From positions 9,362,001 to 9,426,000 of the forward strand of contig NW_025408667.1 of assembly GCF_020360975.1 (NCBI RefSeq): 64,000 nt of DNA. Direction: 5' to 3'. The notes beneath the pieces were generated by a model that worked only from the letters and a program-made list of their open reading frames with translations, made no database searches and had not been told where the DNA came from. Positions 10,451 to 24,919 of this stretch are shown in pieces (position 1 is the first letter of the stretch; every line of letters starts with the position of its first letter). The translations under genes were made by a program, and so were the position numbers. The DNA is from Hirsutella rhossiliensis (taxonomy: Eukaryota; Ascomycota; Sordariomycetes; Hypocreales; Ophiocordycipitaceae).

Positions 10451-12250
10451 AATATATAACGACCGGTATTATTCCTAAGGGATAAACCTATCGAGGGGTT
10501 TATATTAGTAGATATAATAGGGCGTGGTCTAAGTAATAATAAGTATATTACGTTAGTAATAAGTCGGAGGTTATAGACTATAGACTATAACTAGGTATTT
10601 AGAATTAAAGATAGAATGGTAATAAAGATCTATATTAAAAGCTAGAGAGCTATTTATCTAAAGGAGTAAAAGTAGGTAGCTAAATATACCTATAGAGACT
10701 ATCCTTAGATTATAGGCCTAGCTATAATCCCTAACGTTAGATCGTATAGAGTATAGTAATCCTATTAATCTTAGATTACTTAGATCTCTACGATCCCCTC
10801 GATCCTATATCTATTAAATAGTCGTGCTAACTATTTATCTATTAAACCGTATTACGTGCTTAATATAGTCGACCGTTAGCGGCCTAGTAGCTATAGTTAT
10901 AATACTATAGTAGGGAAAGGGGTAACCCTACTATTTAGCTTAGCTTACCTAGATAATAGCTTTTAGTACTATTATCCTTAGCTTTCCCTTTAATCTTAAT
11001 AGTAACGTTCCTTAAGCTACCTCTTTATATTACTTATCTATAGCGTTAAGTACTATATATACTATTCTTCTCCTTATACTTATTATAATAAAGTTACTCG
11101 CCCCTCTTATCCTTTTTATAATCCTTTTAAAATATAATAAGCTTATTTACTCTCTACTTCTTACTTTCTTACTTTATAGTTATAATAGTCGTTTATATAT
11201 AAGATAAAACACTAATTAACCTTATATAGATATAGTAATATACTATATCTTCCTCTTTACCTCTACCCTTACTATACCTTTAAAGGCCGCTTAATAGCTA
11301 GAGAGGCGCTAGTAGTAAAATATCTATAATATTCTTTACTTAGCTAGATTGCCCTTTTAGATTCGCCTACTAAGATAAGTATTATATTAAAGGCCTTAAC
11401 GCTAAGACTATAGCTTATATCTTCTTACCTCCTTTATTATAGTTACTTACTAAAAGATATATGCCTTTCTAATTAAATACTAATAACTTTATAATATCTA
11501 TCTTTTTTAGCCTTAATCTCTTAATTTATAATTAGCTAGTTATTGCCTTTAAATAAACTAAAGAGTAGTTTTTTATAAATAGCTATATCTATCCTTACGC
11601 CTTTATATAAGAGGTCGAGCAACGAGATAGTCTTAAGTCTAACGCTAAAGGCATCCTTTTTTATACTATACCCGCCCTTATTATCCGCGACTAAGGCTAC
11701 TAGCTATAAGGACTACTTAATTCCTTTATATATACCTTAAGTACTAAATTTAGCTAAAATATACCTTAAGCGTTCTTCCTAGGCTCTTTACCTCTATAAA
11801 TAGCTTCCCTTATATCCCCCTTATTATTTCCTTTACTAGCCTTATCGTTAGCCTTAGCTACTCCTTACTATAATAGGACCTTTTACTAGGTTTAGACGCT
11901 ACTTAGCTTAGGTACTATAGCTTCCTTTAGCTTTCGACCTATATTACTCCTAGGACCCTAGATAAGATCCCTCTAAGGGGCTTCTACCTATTTTAAGTCT
12001 TTATTATCTTTCTTATTTACGCTAACCTATAGGCTATCCTTTATAAAAAGATAGCTAAGAGGCGTATAAGAATATACCCTTATATTCCTATTTTACTATT
12101 ATAAAGAAATAATAGGTATAAGGAGGCTCTATAGAATAAGCTAGTAAAAAGAGGTTCTATAATATAGTCTAAGGGAATAACCCTTAAAGATAAAGACCTC
12201 TACTAAATATCTATACCTTCCTCTAGGAAAAGCGGGTTAGGATAAGCCTA
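10451..12250. repeat. RIP'd repeat DNA, unresolved
   Basis: CpA/TpG-depleted throughout. It may include the 5' end of the gypsy element to its left, but I found no matching LTR. No protein domain was recognised. Confidence 0.5.
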
Positions 12251-12700
12251 TCCTTACAAGCAAAAATATATATAAAATGCATAAGTTAATTACGAGTAGA
12301 ACGGAGACCCTATTGCCTATTTTAGCCTAGTAGTTCCGAAGATATCCGCGATACGAGAATAGGTAGGGCATAGAACATTTTAGTTAAATCTACTACTTAT
12401 ACTAAAACCTATAGTCTTACGTTACCTATTACGCTATAATTAGACCACCTACTAAGTTAGGAAGATATATAATAGATAGAGCTTTTTAAGCACTATAGAA
12501 TATACTAGAAAGCTAACTAATTAGTCTACTAATAGGCGAGCAATAGTCTATAAAAGACAAAGGATTTCCCTAGGAGTAGTAGATAGAATAAGTAAGTTTA
12601 TAAGTATCCTTTGCAACGCTATTCTTTTAATATATTATTTAGCCCCTTATATGCTCGTTATAAATTCCGGACGAAATCCTACCTTTTACTCCTTCGACCG
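12251..12700. repeat. Less mutated segment, possible solo LTR
   Basis: Unlike its neighbours this stretch keeps many CpA and TpG dinucleotides. Near its right end the words AAATTCCG and AAATCCTACCTT recur, as they also do inside the 567-bp repeat at 13437-14003. That hints at related LTRs, but the rest of the two sequences does not match by eye. Confidence 0.3.
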
Positions 12701-13436
12701 ATCTTTTTACTTACGTTATCGATTACCCGATTCTACGCTTATTGCTTATACCTTCTTATAACGCGGGACTCTTAATTTTAAACTAATATCTCCTTTACCT
12801 ATATAAGTAAGGTTGCTAGCCTCCTTAATTACTATATTATAGTCTACTAGCCGAGCTCCGATAAAGACTATATCTTTATTATCGTCTTAGATTCTTAGAC
12901 TTTTCTCGATAAGGCCGCTACTATTATAGCCGCGTTAGCCTTAGCCCTTATATCGCTACTAAAGCGGTAACTATCCTTTACTTTAGCGGCCTACTAAGAT
13001 ACCTATGCTACTTCTTTCTCTATTACTATACTTAGCGCCCTCCCGCTAAGTCCTCTACCTTTAGCTTCGACTTTAGCTTTAGCCGATCCTATTATACCGC
13101 TATAGAAGCGTCCTTATCCTAAGCCCGCTAATACGCTAATAAAGAAACCGCGCCTATTATAGTTAACCTTAAAACCTTCTATATCGGCTACTACTAAAAG
13201 CTTTACTACTTAATCGTTCTTACTTTCTACTACCTCTTCTTCCTTTAAGCTAAAGATAATAAGATAGAGTCTTACCTTAGGAACTATCTTAAGACCTATT
13301 ATTAATTCGATCGTTACCTATATATTAAACTTATTAGCCTAGCTACTTAGAAACCGCTACCTAAGTAAAAGGATAATAGAAATAAAGTAACTACTTAATA
13401 TAATAGTCTATTAATATAAGTTATAATATTTATAGA
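12701..13436. repeat. RIP'd DNA, unresolved
   Basis: CpA/TpG-depleted. The plus strand has a fairly stop-poor reading rich in Ala, Leu, Ser and Pro between about 12840 and 13330, suggesting a former coding region. I recognise no family. Confidence 0.4.
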
Positions 13437-14003
13437 TATAAGGAACGGTGTTCCTACTATAAATAAAGCAGCTATAGTATACTCTCTTAATTATATAAGC
13501 TAATAAGTAGTATATTAATTATAGATAAAATTTCATCCTATAGAGTAAGAATCGCTCGTTATTTTGCATGTTATTATGCATTAAACGGGTTGCCGGTTAT
13601 CGTATAATCGGGAATCGAAGGAACAGAGCTAGCTTAGAATACTAGCTAAGACCTCTTAAGAATACCGGCACGACCAACCTCCTTTAAACATAAATATTAG
13701 TAGAACTAAGACACTTCTAGATTTACTCGAGGTATCACGGAATTCCCTAGTCTTAGGGCTATACGGCAGCCTAAATCTAGTCCTAAAAGGTTCTTCCGTT
13801 TAGCTATAATTATCTATATAAGATAGTATATCCGCTAGTAGATAGATTAAGAATCATTAACTTTAACACCTCTTTTATATATTAATATACTACTAATAAA
13901 TTCCGTTGAAAATCCTACCTTATACTCCTTCTTCCCCTCTATTACGTAGTCTTAAGTAATTCCCTAATTTCCTAAAATTCCGCTTTTACTTATATACCTT
14001 AAG
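13437..14003 (-). repeat. 567-bp dispersed repeat, copy 1 (partly RIP'd)
   Basis: The reverse complement of this segment matches 36542-37109 over its full length (567 versus 568 bp). Shared ends are TATAAGGAACGGTG at this copy's left and ATACCTTAAGA at its right. Differences from copy 2 look like CpA-to-TpA or TpG-to-TpA changes. It is non-coding. A solo LTR or a non-autonomous element are the likeliest explanations; exact termini and target duplication remain unclear because both copies share a few bases beyond the best TG/CA ends. Confidence 0.7.
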
Positions 14004-15486
14004 AATAGAAAAGTAATTTAGTTCTATACTTTATCTTACTTCTTAGTAAATATCTATACTAAGCTATAATCTTATAATACTTTATTTATAACTTTAGATC
14101 TTATTATTATTCTCTTTTAGACCTTCCCTTTTTAATAATCTTTTCTTAGTATATATACCTTTTTATAAACCTTTTAGTTTACTTTTTAGTATTCTTTCCT
14201 ATAATATACTACTTTATAATATCTACTATAGCGACTTACGCTTATAGTCGCTTTATATACTTTATATAATATAACCTCCGTTTAACTAATATATCCTAAG
14301 AACTTATTATATATTTTATACTCTTACTATATTTCCCTTATTATTAGTTATATTTCTTATTTTATTTCTACCTTATACTACTTACTTTTATATAAAGATA
14401 TAACCTAAACTATAATATAAGCTTCGTCTATATATAGTAAAGATATTAGACTCTATAAGATATTTATTATAAACTACTTATAGTATTTATAGAAAGCCCT
14501 TAATACGCTATAATATATTAATTTATACTCCTTTATAAAAGGTATTATAGCTTATATAAATTATTCCTTATATTTAGTATCGTCTTTAGTATAGTTTACG
14601 CTAGTAATAAGGCTCTAAGTAATACTATAGCTATATATAAATTACTTAGTACTAATTTAATATATAAATTTAAATCGAACTATAGATATTACTATAACTA
14701 ACTTAGCTATAATTTAGATACTATAGGTAATAATATATAGGTAGGTATATATAATAAGAAGGATAGGGAAAAGCCTATAGCTTAAGATCGGATTCTACTT
14801 ATTTAATCTATTATATTAGCTCTTTTACCTATCTATTCTTACCTTTACCGTACTTTTCTTAAAACGTTATACTATATAATACGTTAGCGCGCGCTCTTAA
14901 GGCCTCTACGTTTTACCCTTAACTAGCCGTCGCGTAATATAAGCTATTATAGGAAGGAATTACTAGTTACTTAGTACTATAACTACTATAAAAACCTTTA
15001 AATAAATAACTCCCTCTTTAATATTATCTTATCTAATATTATTTTATATTAACTTAATCTTCTTACTTTTATTTTAAAAGGCTCTTTACGTAACCCCTAT
15101 TAAGTTACCTCTCCTATATTAAATATATACCTATCGATATCTATTAACTACCTTAAGATTATTACTTTTATTTCTATCTATTTATATTATGCCATCTTAT
15201 ACTTTTACTTTCTTTACTCCGTAATTATATACTAATATAGTTATCTTAAGGGTAGGATCTCCTTTACTATAAGCGAGATACCTATACTACCCGCCTTACC
15301 TATAAAGCTAGTCAGCCGCCTTTTATATTATCTACCTACTAAGCTCTTTTAGCTAGGCCTACGCTATTATTATCTCCTTAAGTACCCGGTTCCCGACTAA
15401 ATCTTACTCTTATACCTTTAATATAAGTATAATACTATCGAGCGTTAAGTACCGCGATAGCTATATATATAGGCTATATAGGTAAT
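14004..15486. repeat. RIP'd DNA, unresolved
   Basis: CpA/TpG-depleted and AT-rich up to about 14960, then GC-richer like the Helitron DNA beyond 21848. The part next to the Copia LTR may be the continuation of the Helitron that the Copia element split; no motif confirms this. Confidence 0.4.
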
Positions 15487-15975
15487 ATTCTCGCGAAGAG
15501 AGGTGTAAGAAGTATATAAAAATACATAAAGGTAAAATTAGAAGTAAGGGGTCGGATAGGCAGGGTAGAGAGATTTAATTCTTATAGGAGCAGCAATTAC
15601 GGTAAGGGAGTAATTATTATATTTCCTTAATTATCCTTCTTTCCTCTATCTAACGCCCCTCTTTATACCTATCTAGCATCTTAATTAATAAAGAAGATCC
15701 TGCTTAAAGAAGCTACTAATATCCTTTCGACTACCGAGCTTTTTACTAGTTTTTCCCCTCTTTTCTAGCCGTTGCCGGCATATCCGTCTTATCTTTCGCT
15801 ACCTCTATAGGAAGCTATCGCTACTTCTACTTCCCCTTATACCCCTACCCTCCTTTCTATACCTCTTTTTAGCTCCTTCTTCCTTCTTCTATACCGGGTG
15901 TTTTTAGCTTCCTTAGTCCCTCGTGCTAAGGGATATCTCTAAGAACTACGAAATCAAGCTACGCTTCGCGATATA
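15487..15975 (-). repeat. Copia 3' LTR
   Basis: Matches 21361-21847 along its whole length with scattered transitions. Contains the shared words TCTAACGCCCCTCTTTATAC and CTTCTATACCGGGTG. Confidence 0.85.
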
Positions 15976-16249
15976 CCCCCTTAGCTATAGCCTGCCCCTT
16001 AAGGGCATAGCTAATACGGCTTCGGGCTAGTAAGCATATAGAGGAGGTTCTTAGCTCTATACTTCTCCCTTTACTCGAGGAAAGCAGGGGCCCCTTTTAG
16101 GTCCCTAGGCTCTTTTAGACCTACTTAAGGAAAAGGGGCCTAAAGAGGGGAAAGTCCTATAAGAAAGGGGGCCTTCTTTAAAGGGAAAAACCTAATTAAA
16201 ATAGGCGGCCCTTTAAAGGGAAAAACCTCTTCCTTTTCTTCGGCTATAG

Positions 16250-19200
16250 ATATTACCTTCTCGTACGTACTATTAGCTCCTCTTATAGACTTTTAAGGCA
16301 GGCTTCTAAGGATAGCTTCTCTTAAACGTCTTCTAGCCTAATTTACTATAAAAAGACAGCTAGCTTCTACTTCGGTAGGGGCTTCGTAAGACCGTTAGCT
16401 TTTATTAATGCCGTTAGAACCTAACGGACGGAAATAAGTCCCCTTTAGACCTCTTAGCGTAACTAATACTAGTAGATATCGATATACTATAGCCGGGTCG
16501 ATAACTTACTATTTTCTATAAGAATTTATATAGTCTATATATTATCGCATTCTATAGCTAATAGGGTCGGAATTTATAGTCGTAACGATATTAGTAGCCG
16601 GCTAAGGAAAATCGCTTCTTTTAACGCTTTTAAAAGAGCTAGTAGCTCTGCCTCCGTACTTAAAGTCGTAATAGTAGCCTACTTTAAAGCTCTCTAAGCA
16701 ATAGTTCCTCTAAAAAGGGATATAATATACCCTTATAAGCTCTTTCTATCTAAGGAATTATTCGTAAAGGATAAATCGCTCGAATAAAGGAAGATTTCGG
16801 CAGCTATTTTCCTTCCCTACCCTCTTAGGCGTAGACCGTATAATCTCGTTAAATAGAGATAAAGGATAGCTCTATCTACTACTTCTTAATGCCTAGGGCT
16901 AGGATTCTAGTTATGCCTAGCTAGCTAGGAGACTATAAAAGAGATATCCGGTTTAGTAGAAATAGCTAAAAAAAGCAGGGAGCCTACCTTCTATTAATAT
17001 TAGTGTTTCTCTTACTCCCTAGCTTAAAAGGACGGATTAGGTAAAAGCTCTTTATCTAATATAGGCGTAGAGGGAAGCTTCTTATTAAGGGAATTAAGGA
17101 GGAATTTATAAGCGACCTTATCGATATAGGCGTCTTAGGTAAGCTAGATAGTCTATTAGGACCTATTCCTAAGGATTTATATCCCTAAGAACTACTTTAG
17201 CTCCCCTAGCCTAGTTATCTTATACCTTTATTATAGGCCTTATATAGCCTCCCTTATAGTAGCTTCTTCCTTTTTTAGGTATGCCTAGATAATATCGTCG
17301 ACGTAGAAAAAGACCGTGATTTTACCCTTTTATATTATACACGGTTCCTAAGGGACTTTCGTAAAGCCTAGAGCTTTAAGGGAACCTATTAAATGCTATT
17401 GCTAAAGAAGGGGTAATCTTTATAGTCTATATAGAGCTTTCCTAAGCCATAGAACCTTTCCTAGTTATTAGAAACTAAGAGGAAGTCGTATATAGATAAC
17501 TTCTTCTTCCTTAAGTAGGCAGTTAATAAAGGCGTTAACTATATCTATCTATTCGAGCTCGAGGTCGAATTCTACTACTATATCTATAAGGGTCCGAAAA
17601 GACATCCCTGCTAGGGTGGTTGCCCTAGTAGGTAGATCCCCTTTTTCCTATTAATTCCTATAGATAACTAGCCGGGCTTTATACTTTTAAAGGAAGCCGT
17701 GTTTATTAGTCTTATAGATAAAGACCTACTTATAGCTAAGGACCTATTTTCCTCTTACCCTTTCTTTAAGGACCTCTTCGAAAGACCCTATCTCCTCGTA
17801 TAAGGCTAGGTGGTCTTTCTAGGCCTAGAAAAACTAGTCTCTAAAGGGGTGTTTTTCTAGCTGCTTCTAGTTTACTAGTAGGTCTAGGAGGTCTCTTCTA
17901 TATACCTTCCTTGCTAATAGTAGCTTAAAAAGCCGGCCTACTATAAACGCTCTATAGGAACCGTCTTCTATTAGCGTTAGGTAGAAGTCGGAAAAACGAT
18001 CGAAATAGGGGAGAAGTTAGTCTTCTTTAGTATCCGTATCGGGCCCTATACCTTCCTTTGCTTCTCGAAGTAGGGATAAAAAGGCAGCCGGGTAATCCTT
18101 TAAGAGAGGTGCCTTTCCTACCCCCTTAGGGGCCGAGATAGGAAGACTAACTAAAAAAGCTACTTCTAGATCTTCTTCTTATTCCGTAAGAGGAGGCGTA
18201 GGGAGGTAAGCGTATTCTAGCTCTACCGCTTTCCTATAGTCTCCTTCTTTGTCTAGATTATCTAATCTAGCAGCTTCCTCTTCTTTTTCTTCGAAGTCGG
18301 CGTTATCTTTAACTACTTCGACGTTAGTTTCTTCTTTTATTCCCTTATCTAAGACCTCTTCTTAAGACTATTAGGAAGGGGGGATTTAAATCTTTTAAAT
18401 TAGCTAACGTTAAGAGAGTAAGAGGGGCTATTAATCCCTCTTTCCGTCGAAGAAGCTAGATTCGTCGAAAATTATATCCCTAGTTAAAATAACCTTCTAT
18501 AGAAGAGGAATCTAGATCTAGAAGATATTCATAGAATTATAACTAACGAGGTAACTAATAAAGGCTCTAGGATTAAGCTTTCTTTTCTTCTTCCTTTTTA
18601 GCTATATATCGGTAGTTATAGTATATGCCTTATAGCCGTAGGCACGAAGGTAGGCTAGCGAGGCCCTCTTCTTTATAAAGAGCTCGAGGGGGGATTTCTA
18701 GTCTATTCCTTAGGTCTTAAAAAGGGTCTCTAGGTCCCTATAGTCCCTTAGTCCCCTAGGGTCCCTTAGGGTCCGGTTCCGAAGGTAATAGGCGGTCTTA
18801 ACGACTTCCCGCTAAAGGTTATATAGAAGCTTTATAGTAAGTCTTATCGTATAGGCCCTTTCTATTATAGCACCCCCTAATCTTTCTGCCCCTCCGTTCT
18901 AGGCCTAGGTATTCGATGCTAATAGAAGGGGTAAAATGCCCCTTTTTCGAAGCTAATATAAGATATCCTTTATAAATAGCTCTCTATTAGACCGTATCTT
19001 CTTTACCTCGTAGCTAAAGTAGGATTTTATTTAGTTAACGAAGTCCTAGAGGGCAGACTAGTTATGCTTACTTAGGTAGGTCCGTAAGAAATAGGGGAAA
19101 ACCATCCCTAAAAAAGCGTCTATAAAAAACATTACCCTAACGAAGCTTTCTTAATCCCTAGAGACGTCGGTTTAGTCGACCTAAATTTCCTTATATAGCT

Positions 19201-21300
19201 AGTCCGGCCGTATTAGGGTCCGTCTAGAAATTCGTCTCTTAGTCTTCTCTTAGCCATAGTATTTATATTCGACGGTCTTTAGGCCCCTTATTCGTATGCC
19301 TTATTATTAACCTAGCTTATATAAAGCTAGGGGGCCCGGGTAACTAAGTCGTACGTGCTAAAGAATGCCGTCTCCTTAGGCTACTAGAAGAGGGTCCTTT
19401 ATAGTAGACCTATTCCTCCTAGCAGGGAAAGCTAACTTCTCGAGAGATTCCTTCCCAAGGATAGGTCGGAATTCGAGAATAAATTAACCGAATTTCTCCT
19501 CGATAAGCTTAATAGTCTAATTCTTCTAGACTAGCCTCGTAGGCTTAGACGTTATATCCTAGAAGATTCCTTCCTCTTAAAGAAGGCGGAAGGAAATTAG
19601 GCTCGTTAAAAATCGAGGGCAAAAAGCTACCCTTTTTCTTCGAAGAATTCATATAGATCCGTTAGGTAATTTTATCGTAAAATTTACCCTTCCGTATCCC
19701 TCTATCCGTATAGTTAATTCCCTAGCAATAAGATATTCCTTTCGTACCTTCTTAAAGAACTAGAATCGTAAGAGTATATTATAGATATCGAGGGAAGTAC
19801 TAGAGTTACGGATAGCTGATTTTCGTAGGGGATAATCGGAGGGTTCTAACGGTTAGTCTTAGCCTTATTAATCCGTAGGGAAGATAAAGGCCGGATTTAC
19901 TATATTAACGATTTTTCCTCGAATTTACGGCTTAAATAAGGGCAGCGGCGTTAGTTACTATTTCTTAGCAACCTAAATCTCGTCTATCTTCTTCTATAAT
20001 AAGGGGTCCTCCTTAAGAGACTATTATACTATTTCTCGTAGCCTCTTTAAAGGGTTAATTCCTTTAGGTCGGTTTTCCTTGAAGACCTACTAGCAGTCTT
20101 CTAACCGATAGGGCTTTTTGCATGCTTAGTAGGTAGGTCGATTCCTCCTCGTACGTTGTCTCTTTGAGGAATCCTCGTCCCTTTCTAGAAGGTCTACTTA
20201 AAAACCCCCCCTTTTTACCCCTTATTGCTAATTTTAACGAAGAGGTTCGATTTCGACTAGTTCCCTAATTTTTCGACTAACGGACTAAAAGGTCTATTAG
20301 GGGACTAGTCGGGCCGGTCTAACTAACGGGACCGGGGCCGGGCCCGGAGCAAGAGGCGGAGCCGGGACCGGGGCAGCCGTTAAAGACGGGGTTAAGGCTC
20401 TCGAGGGAGGAGGAGCCGAAGGAGCAACAGCCGTAGCAGCAGTAGCGGGAGCCGCAGCAACAGGGGCTGCAGCAGCTATAGGGGCAGCAGGTCGAGCCGT
20501 CTAGGTCGAGTGCTAGCTACGAAGAAATAAGACTGCTTACTATTATACTCTAGCAGCCTCTTCGTTTAGTTCCCGGCTAGCCTCTCTAAAGATAGTCGAG
20601 TAACTATTACTAATAAGCTTTATTAGTAGAGATATATCCTATAGCTACTAGCCCGAAAGAGCTTTTATAAGGAAGTATTAGTTAGCTTCCTTAAGGATTT
20701 CTTCCTATATAGCTAGCTACGACGAAGCTAGTAGGTTTCTAGTAGAGAAGGCTCCTAGATATACCGTATAGGTCTTCCTAATACGGTTAGTTATATAGCC
20801 CTTTAAGGGAGCTATCGAGGTCTCGAGCTTTAAAAGCTACTGCCTAGGAGTCTCTTCCTCTTAAAGAGAGATTAGCTTTACGGTACTAACGGATTCCGTT
20901 ATCGCCGTACGAGCAGCCGTTAGCAGCTTCGTTTTATAGAGGTATTCCTTTTAGTAACTCTCGTAGTCGCCTAAGGTAGTAGAAAAAGCTCTCTATTATA
21001 TAGAGGTTAGCTTAAAGAAGAGGGTAGCTCCCTCTATAAAGTCCGTTGCCTTAGGACGAAGAGGGGGCTTTAGAGGGTCCTACTTATTAGAGAAGACTAA
21101 ATTATAGATAGTTCTATCTATACGAGCCCGTAGCTCCTTTACCTACTTATCTTAATCTTAGGGCTCTATAAGAATCGTCCTACGGACTATAGGGACGGTA
21201 GAGGAGTCGATTTTCGTTATTATTATAGGGAAAGGTAGAAAAGTCGGTTAAAAATCGGCTTTTCTAGTAAGAGGAGTAAAAGGAAGCTATAAGGGATGTA
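16250..21300 (-). pseudogene. Copia gag-pol, RIP-inactivated
   Basis: RNase H: STEAELLALLKALKEA near 16700-16600 matches the Copia T-L-S-T-E-A-E-x-x-A-L block. Reverse transcriptase: Y-V-D-D at 17305-17294 within VFFYVDDII is the Copia active site and is intact. The integrase region lies roughly 18600-19900. Near 20200-20100 a segment with TKHAKSP fits the end of the zinc-knuckle region of fungal Copia Gag. Many TAG/TAA codons interrupt the frame. Positions of domain borders are approximate. Confidence 0.65.
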
Positions 21301-21360
21301 AGAAAGGTGCCTTTTATAGCAGCCGGAAGGTATAGGAATTCTATTCCTCCCGGGCTTATA

Positions 21361-21847
21361 ACTCTCGTAAAGAGAGGTATAAGAAGTATATAAAAATACA
21401 CGAAGGTAAAATTAAAAGTAAGGGGTTAGATAGGTAGGGCAGAGAGATTTAATTCTTATAGGAGCAGTAATTGCGGTAAGGGAGTAATTATTATATTTCC
21501 TTAATTATCCTTCTTTCCTCTATCTAACGCCCCTCTTTATACCTATCTAGCATCTTAATTAATAAAGAAGATCCTACTTAAAGAAGCTACTAATATCCTT
21601 TTAACTACCGAGCTTTTGCTGGTTTTCCCCTTCTTTTTTAGCCGTTGCCGGTATATCCGTCTTATCTTTCGCTACCTCTATAAGAAGCTATCGCTACTTC
21701 TGCTTCCCTTATACCCCTACCCTCCTTTCTATACCTCTTTTTAGCTCCTTCTTCCTTCTTCTATACCGGGTGTTTTTAGCTTCCTTAGTCCCTCGTGCTA
21801 AGGCATATCTCCGAGAACTACGAAATTAGGCCACGCTTCGCGATATA
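21361..21847 (-). repeat. Copia 5' LTR
   Basis: 487-bp counterpart of 15487-15975. On its inner side a primer-binding-like sequence begins with TATAAGCCCGGGAGG on the minus strand. Confidence 0.85.
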
Positions 21848-23111
21848 TATAGCGATAGTACCGCCCTCCCCTTAACCGTTATTATCCTCGCCCCTTATAA
21901 CTCTAGCGCTATATACTCTAGCATCCTACCCTATACCTTATAGTTAGTATAGGCGAAAGCCGCTACGTATAGTAAGCCCCTCCGGCTAATATCGTTATAC
22001 TACTATAGCCGCTTTTACTACGCTATAATCTTAACGCTAATAAGCGTTAATAGGATCGTCCTAGCTAGTATCTTAATAAAGTAAAAGTCCCTTATTATCT
22101 TTAAAGCTAGTATAATACCCGCCGGCGGCCTAAAGTATATCGTTAGCTCGGCTAAGACCTAATAGCTAGGGAAGGCCCGGTTAAGGATAATATCTATTAT
22201 TATATAGCCGGCCCTATTTACTAGCTTTAGCCCTTAATACGTATTTTAGTTTATAATAACTAGTATACTTAGTATAAAAATAAAGATAGCTAGTACTAGC
22301 GTTATACTATTATCGCCTTAATATAATATTAATACTGCCTCCTCCTTTATTTATAGGCCCTCCCTTTACTTATACTAAGATAGGAATATATACGCCGCTA
22401 TCCGCTACTACGCTTAAAATATAAGCGTTGCCTTTAAGTTAAGGTTCTAGCAGTTATAATTAAGAAGTATAACTACTATTAGGCCCGTTTCTTATAGGAT
22501 CCGCCTACCTAGCTAGTAGTACCTTAAGTTAAGTAGCTCTAGGTCTAACTAGTCTTACTCCCTTTAGCGGATACGCCTAAGTAGCGGCTATAGCTCTAGG
22601 TCGCTAGCGGCTTATATCTACTTATTTAGTATAATAACTATCGTAAACCGCTACTATAGCGCGTACGCTTTATCGTACTACCGCTATTACTTAGCCGCGA
22701 ACGCCCTATCCTTATCTTATACTACTACTATGCTTAGTAGTAAGATCGATCGCTCTTATATTAGCTAGAACTAATAAAAGTTACTATAGAAGATTACTAC
22801 TAAGATACCGCTAAAGTCTCGCGCTAACCCTTATAGCCTATATAGCTACTTATTAATAGCGTATAGCGTTTATACCCTAAGTATACTAACCTCGTTAATT
22901 ACTAGTACCTCTTTCTCTTATTAGTCTATCTACGACTAGCTATCGATAAAGTGCTTACCTTAGCCTGGTAGCTATATACTATTTATATCCCTCGTTGCCC
23001 CTTCCGCCTAGCTGCCTTAGCTAACTATAAGGATATAGGCCGAGTATAGTATAATACCGTTAATCTATACTACCGCTATACTTAATATTACCGTTATTAG
23101 TAGCTAGCTTA

Positions 23112-23156
23112 AGTTAGCTTACCTACTTAAGGGCATACTTACTTAAGGGCACGTCT
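23112..23156. repeat. Pogo element left terminal inverted repeat
   Basis: 45 bp, paired with 24920-24964 with two transition mismatches, both fitting RIP. Confidence 0.9.
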
Positions 23157-24919
23157 TATATAACTAAGATAGTATATTCTAATAGTAATTAAAGCCGCGT
23201 TTTTATATCGCGATACTTAATTATAGTGTTTTCCTACTATTCTAGCTGCTAGCTTCTATATAGAGCTTTAAAATCCGCCTTCTAATTAGCTATTGCGATA
23301 GTAGACGGCTTAAGGGCGCGTTAAAGCTATTTCCTCGTCTTAATAACTTATTTAATCTATATAAACTAGCTATTTAGATCTTAGGCGATTTTTCGTTGCT
23401 TTTAAGGCTATAGACGATATAATTAATACTTAAGCTATTATATACGTAGCTATACCGTTATAAGCTATATATTCTAACGATTAAGGCTACGGCTAACTTT
23501 GCTAAAAAGTATATAGATCGTACGGTTAACTTAACCGTAATTTTCGAGCCCCCTAATAAGCCTACGGACTTCCTACGATCGTCTCGGTATTTTAAGGGCA
23601 TCGCTATTATCTATTAAGCTTAAATTCTTCTTCTTCTTTAATAGTAACGGCGTTAATAGCGTAGGCAAGACGAAGCGGCTTATTAATAGCTTTGCTATAT
23701 TAACTAGCTAAAGTCCTATCCCTCGCTACCCCCCTTTAATATTTTTCTTAGTTAGGCCGGCCTGCCGGGCCTAATAATAGTAGCGAAGGAAAAGTGCCTT
23801 ACTAATTAGTACTATATCGTCGAGAGAAGCGATTTTTTAGAGTTAACGTCGGTAGGCAGCTTTAATCGGCAAAAGAATCGAGATATTAAGAGGTTAAAGG
23901 ATATACGAGGCGTATAAAGGTAGGAAAAGGAGATATATACTATATAGGAAGCATTTATATATAAAATCGTTAGTCTAATAGCTTCTATAGCTATCTATAA
24001 TTAAGAAGACGTTGCCTTATAGCTAGCTTCTTATTTATAGGATAAAGACCTACTTTAGCTATTAAATCGCGATAGAGTCGCTTATCTAGCCCTTTAGAGA
24101 GGCTATAAAGTCCTAATCCTTTAGAAAGTCGAGTTCTTTAAGGAACTATTAGTATTAAAGGTCCTAACCTTTAAAGATTATAAGAGGAGTTAAGGCCCGG
24201 CTAGTAGTAAAGACGTATTCTACTATTATAGTCTAATAACGCGACCTAAGCCGCTTCTTAAGCGTCTCCTTTTTCTTTAAGCTCCCTAGCACGAGGCCGT
24301 TATAGCCGAGGCCTTTAAGGATACCTATCTCGTCTATATTAAAGCGTGATTCCGGGGGAATAGCCTATAAAGCTAGGAGCTTAAGTAACTAAAACTACTC
24401 CTTAATCCGGGCTATAGAAGCGCCGTTAATACGAGCAGAATCGAGAGCTTTACCTTTAATCGTGCTAACCTTTAGATTTCGGGCTAAAAAGCCTACTACC
24501 TAGTATTTTCTAAGTAGGCGGGTATCGCCTATAGCCGTGATAATACGGCCGGCGAATTCCCTTAGCTAGAGATATATTAAGGGGAGCCTAAGGGCAGCTT
24601 AGGTAAGAACTTAATCTCGGAGGTATTTCTCTTACTCTCGGCTAAGCCTCTAATAGTATTCGTATGCCTCTCTTTTTAGTTAGGCACCTTTAAGGCGTTT
24701 CTAAAGTATTGTCCTTAAAATACCTTACTTCCGACTAGCCTATACCTAACCTATGCCGAATTTAATATTAGCTAGAGCGTTCTAAAGCTAATCTTTAGTA
24801 TATTTAGAAAGCTAAGATATTACTAATTTAAATAATGTTTTTTTAATAATAATTAAGTATAAGATATATAAGAATTCGCGGTTATAATATACGAGTTAGT
24901 CGGCGTATTAGTATTATAG

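Larger units (their letters stand above)
15487..21847 (-). mobile_element. Ty1/Copia LTR retrotransposon, RIP'd
   Basis: Direct repeats of 489 bp (15487-15975) and 487 bp (21361-21847) flank a 5.4-kb interior read on the minus strand. Domain order from right to left is Gag, integrase region, reverse transcriptase, RNase H, which is the Copia order. A purine tract (AAGGGGG on the minus strand) adjoins the left LTR, as expected for a 3' LTR. RIP is heavy but milder than in the surrounding DNA: more TpG/CpA remain, mostly as TGC/GCA. No target duplication was defined. Confidence 0.8.

Noticed and set aside
15480..21852. Target-site duplication for the Copia element
   Set aside because: TATAG follows the right LTR and also occurs close to the left LTR, but it does not abut the left end, so I do not claim it.
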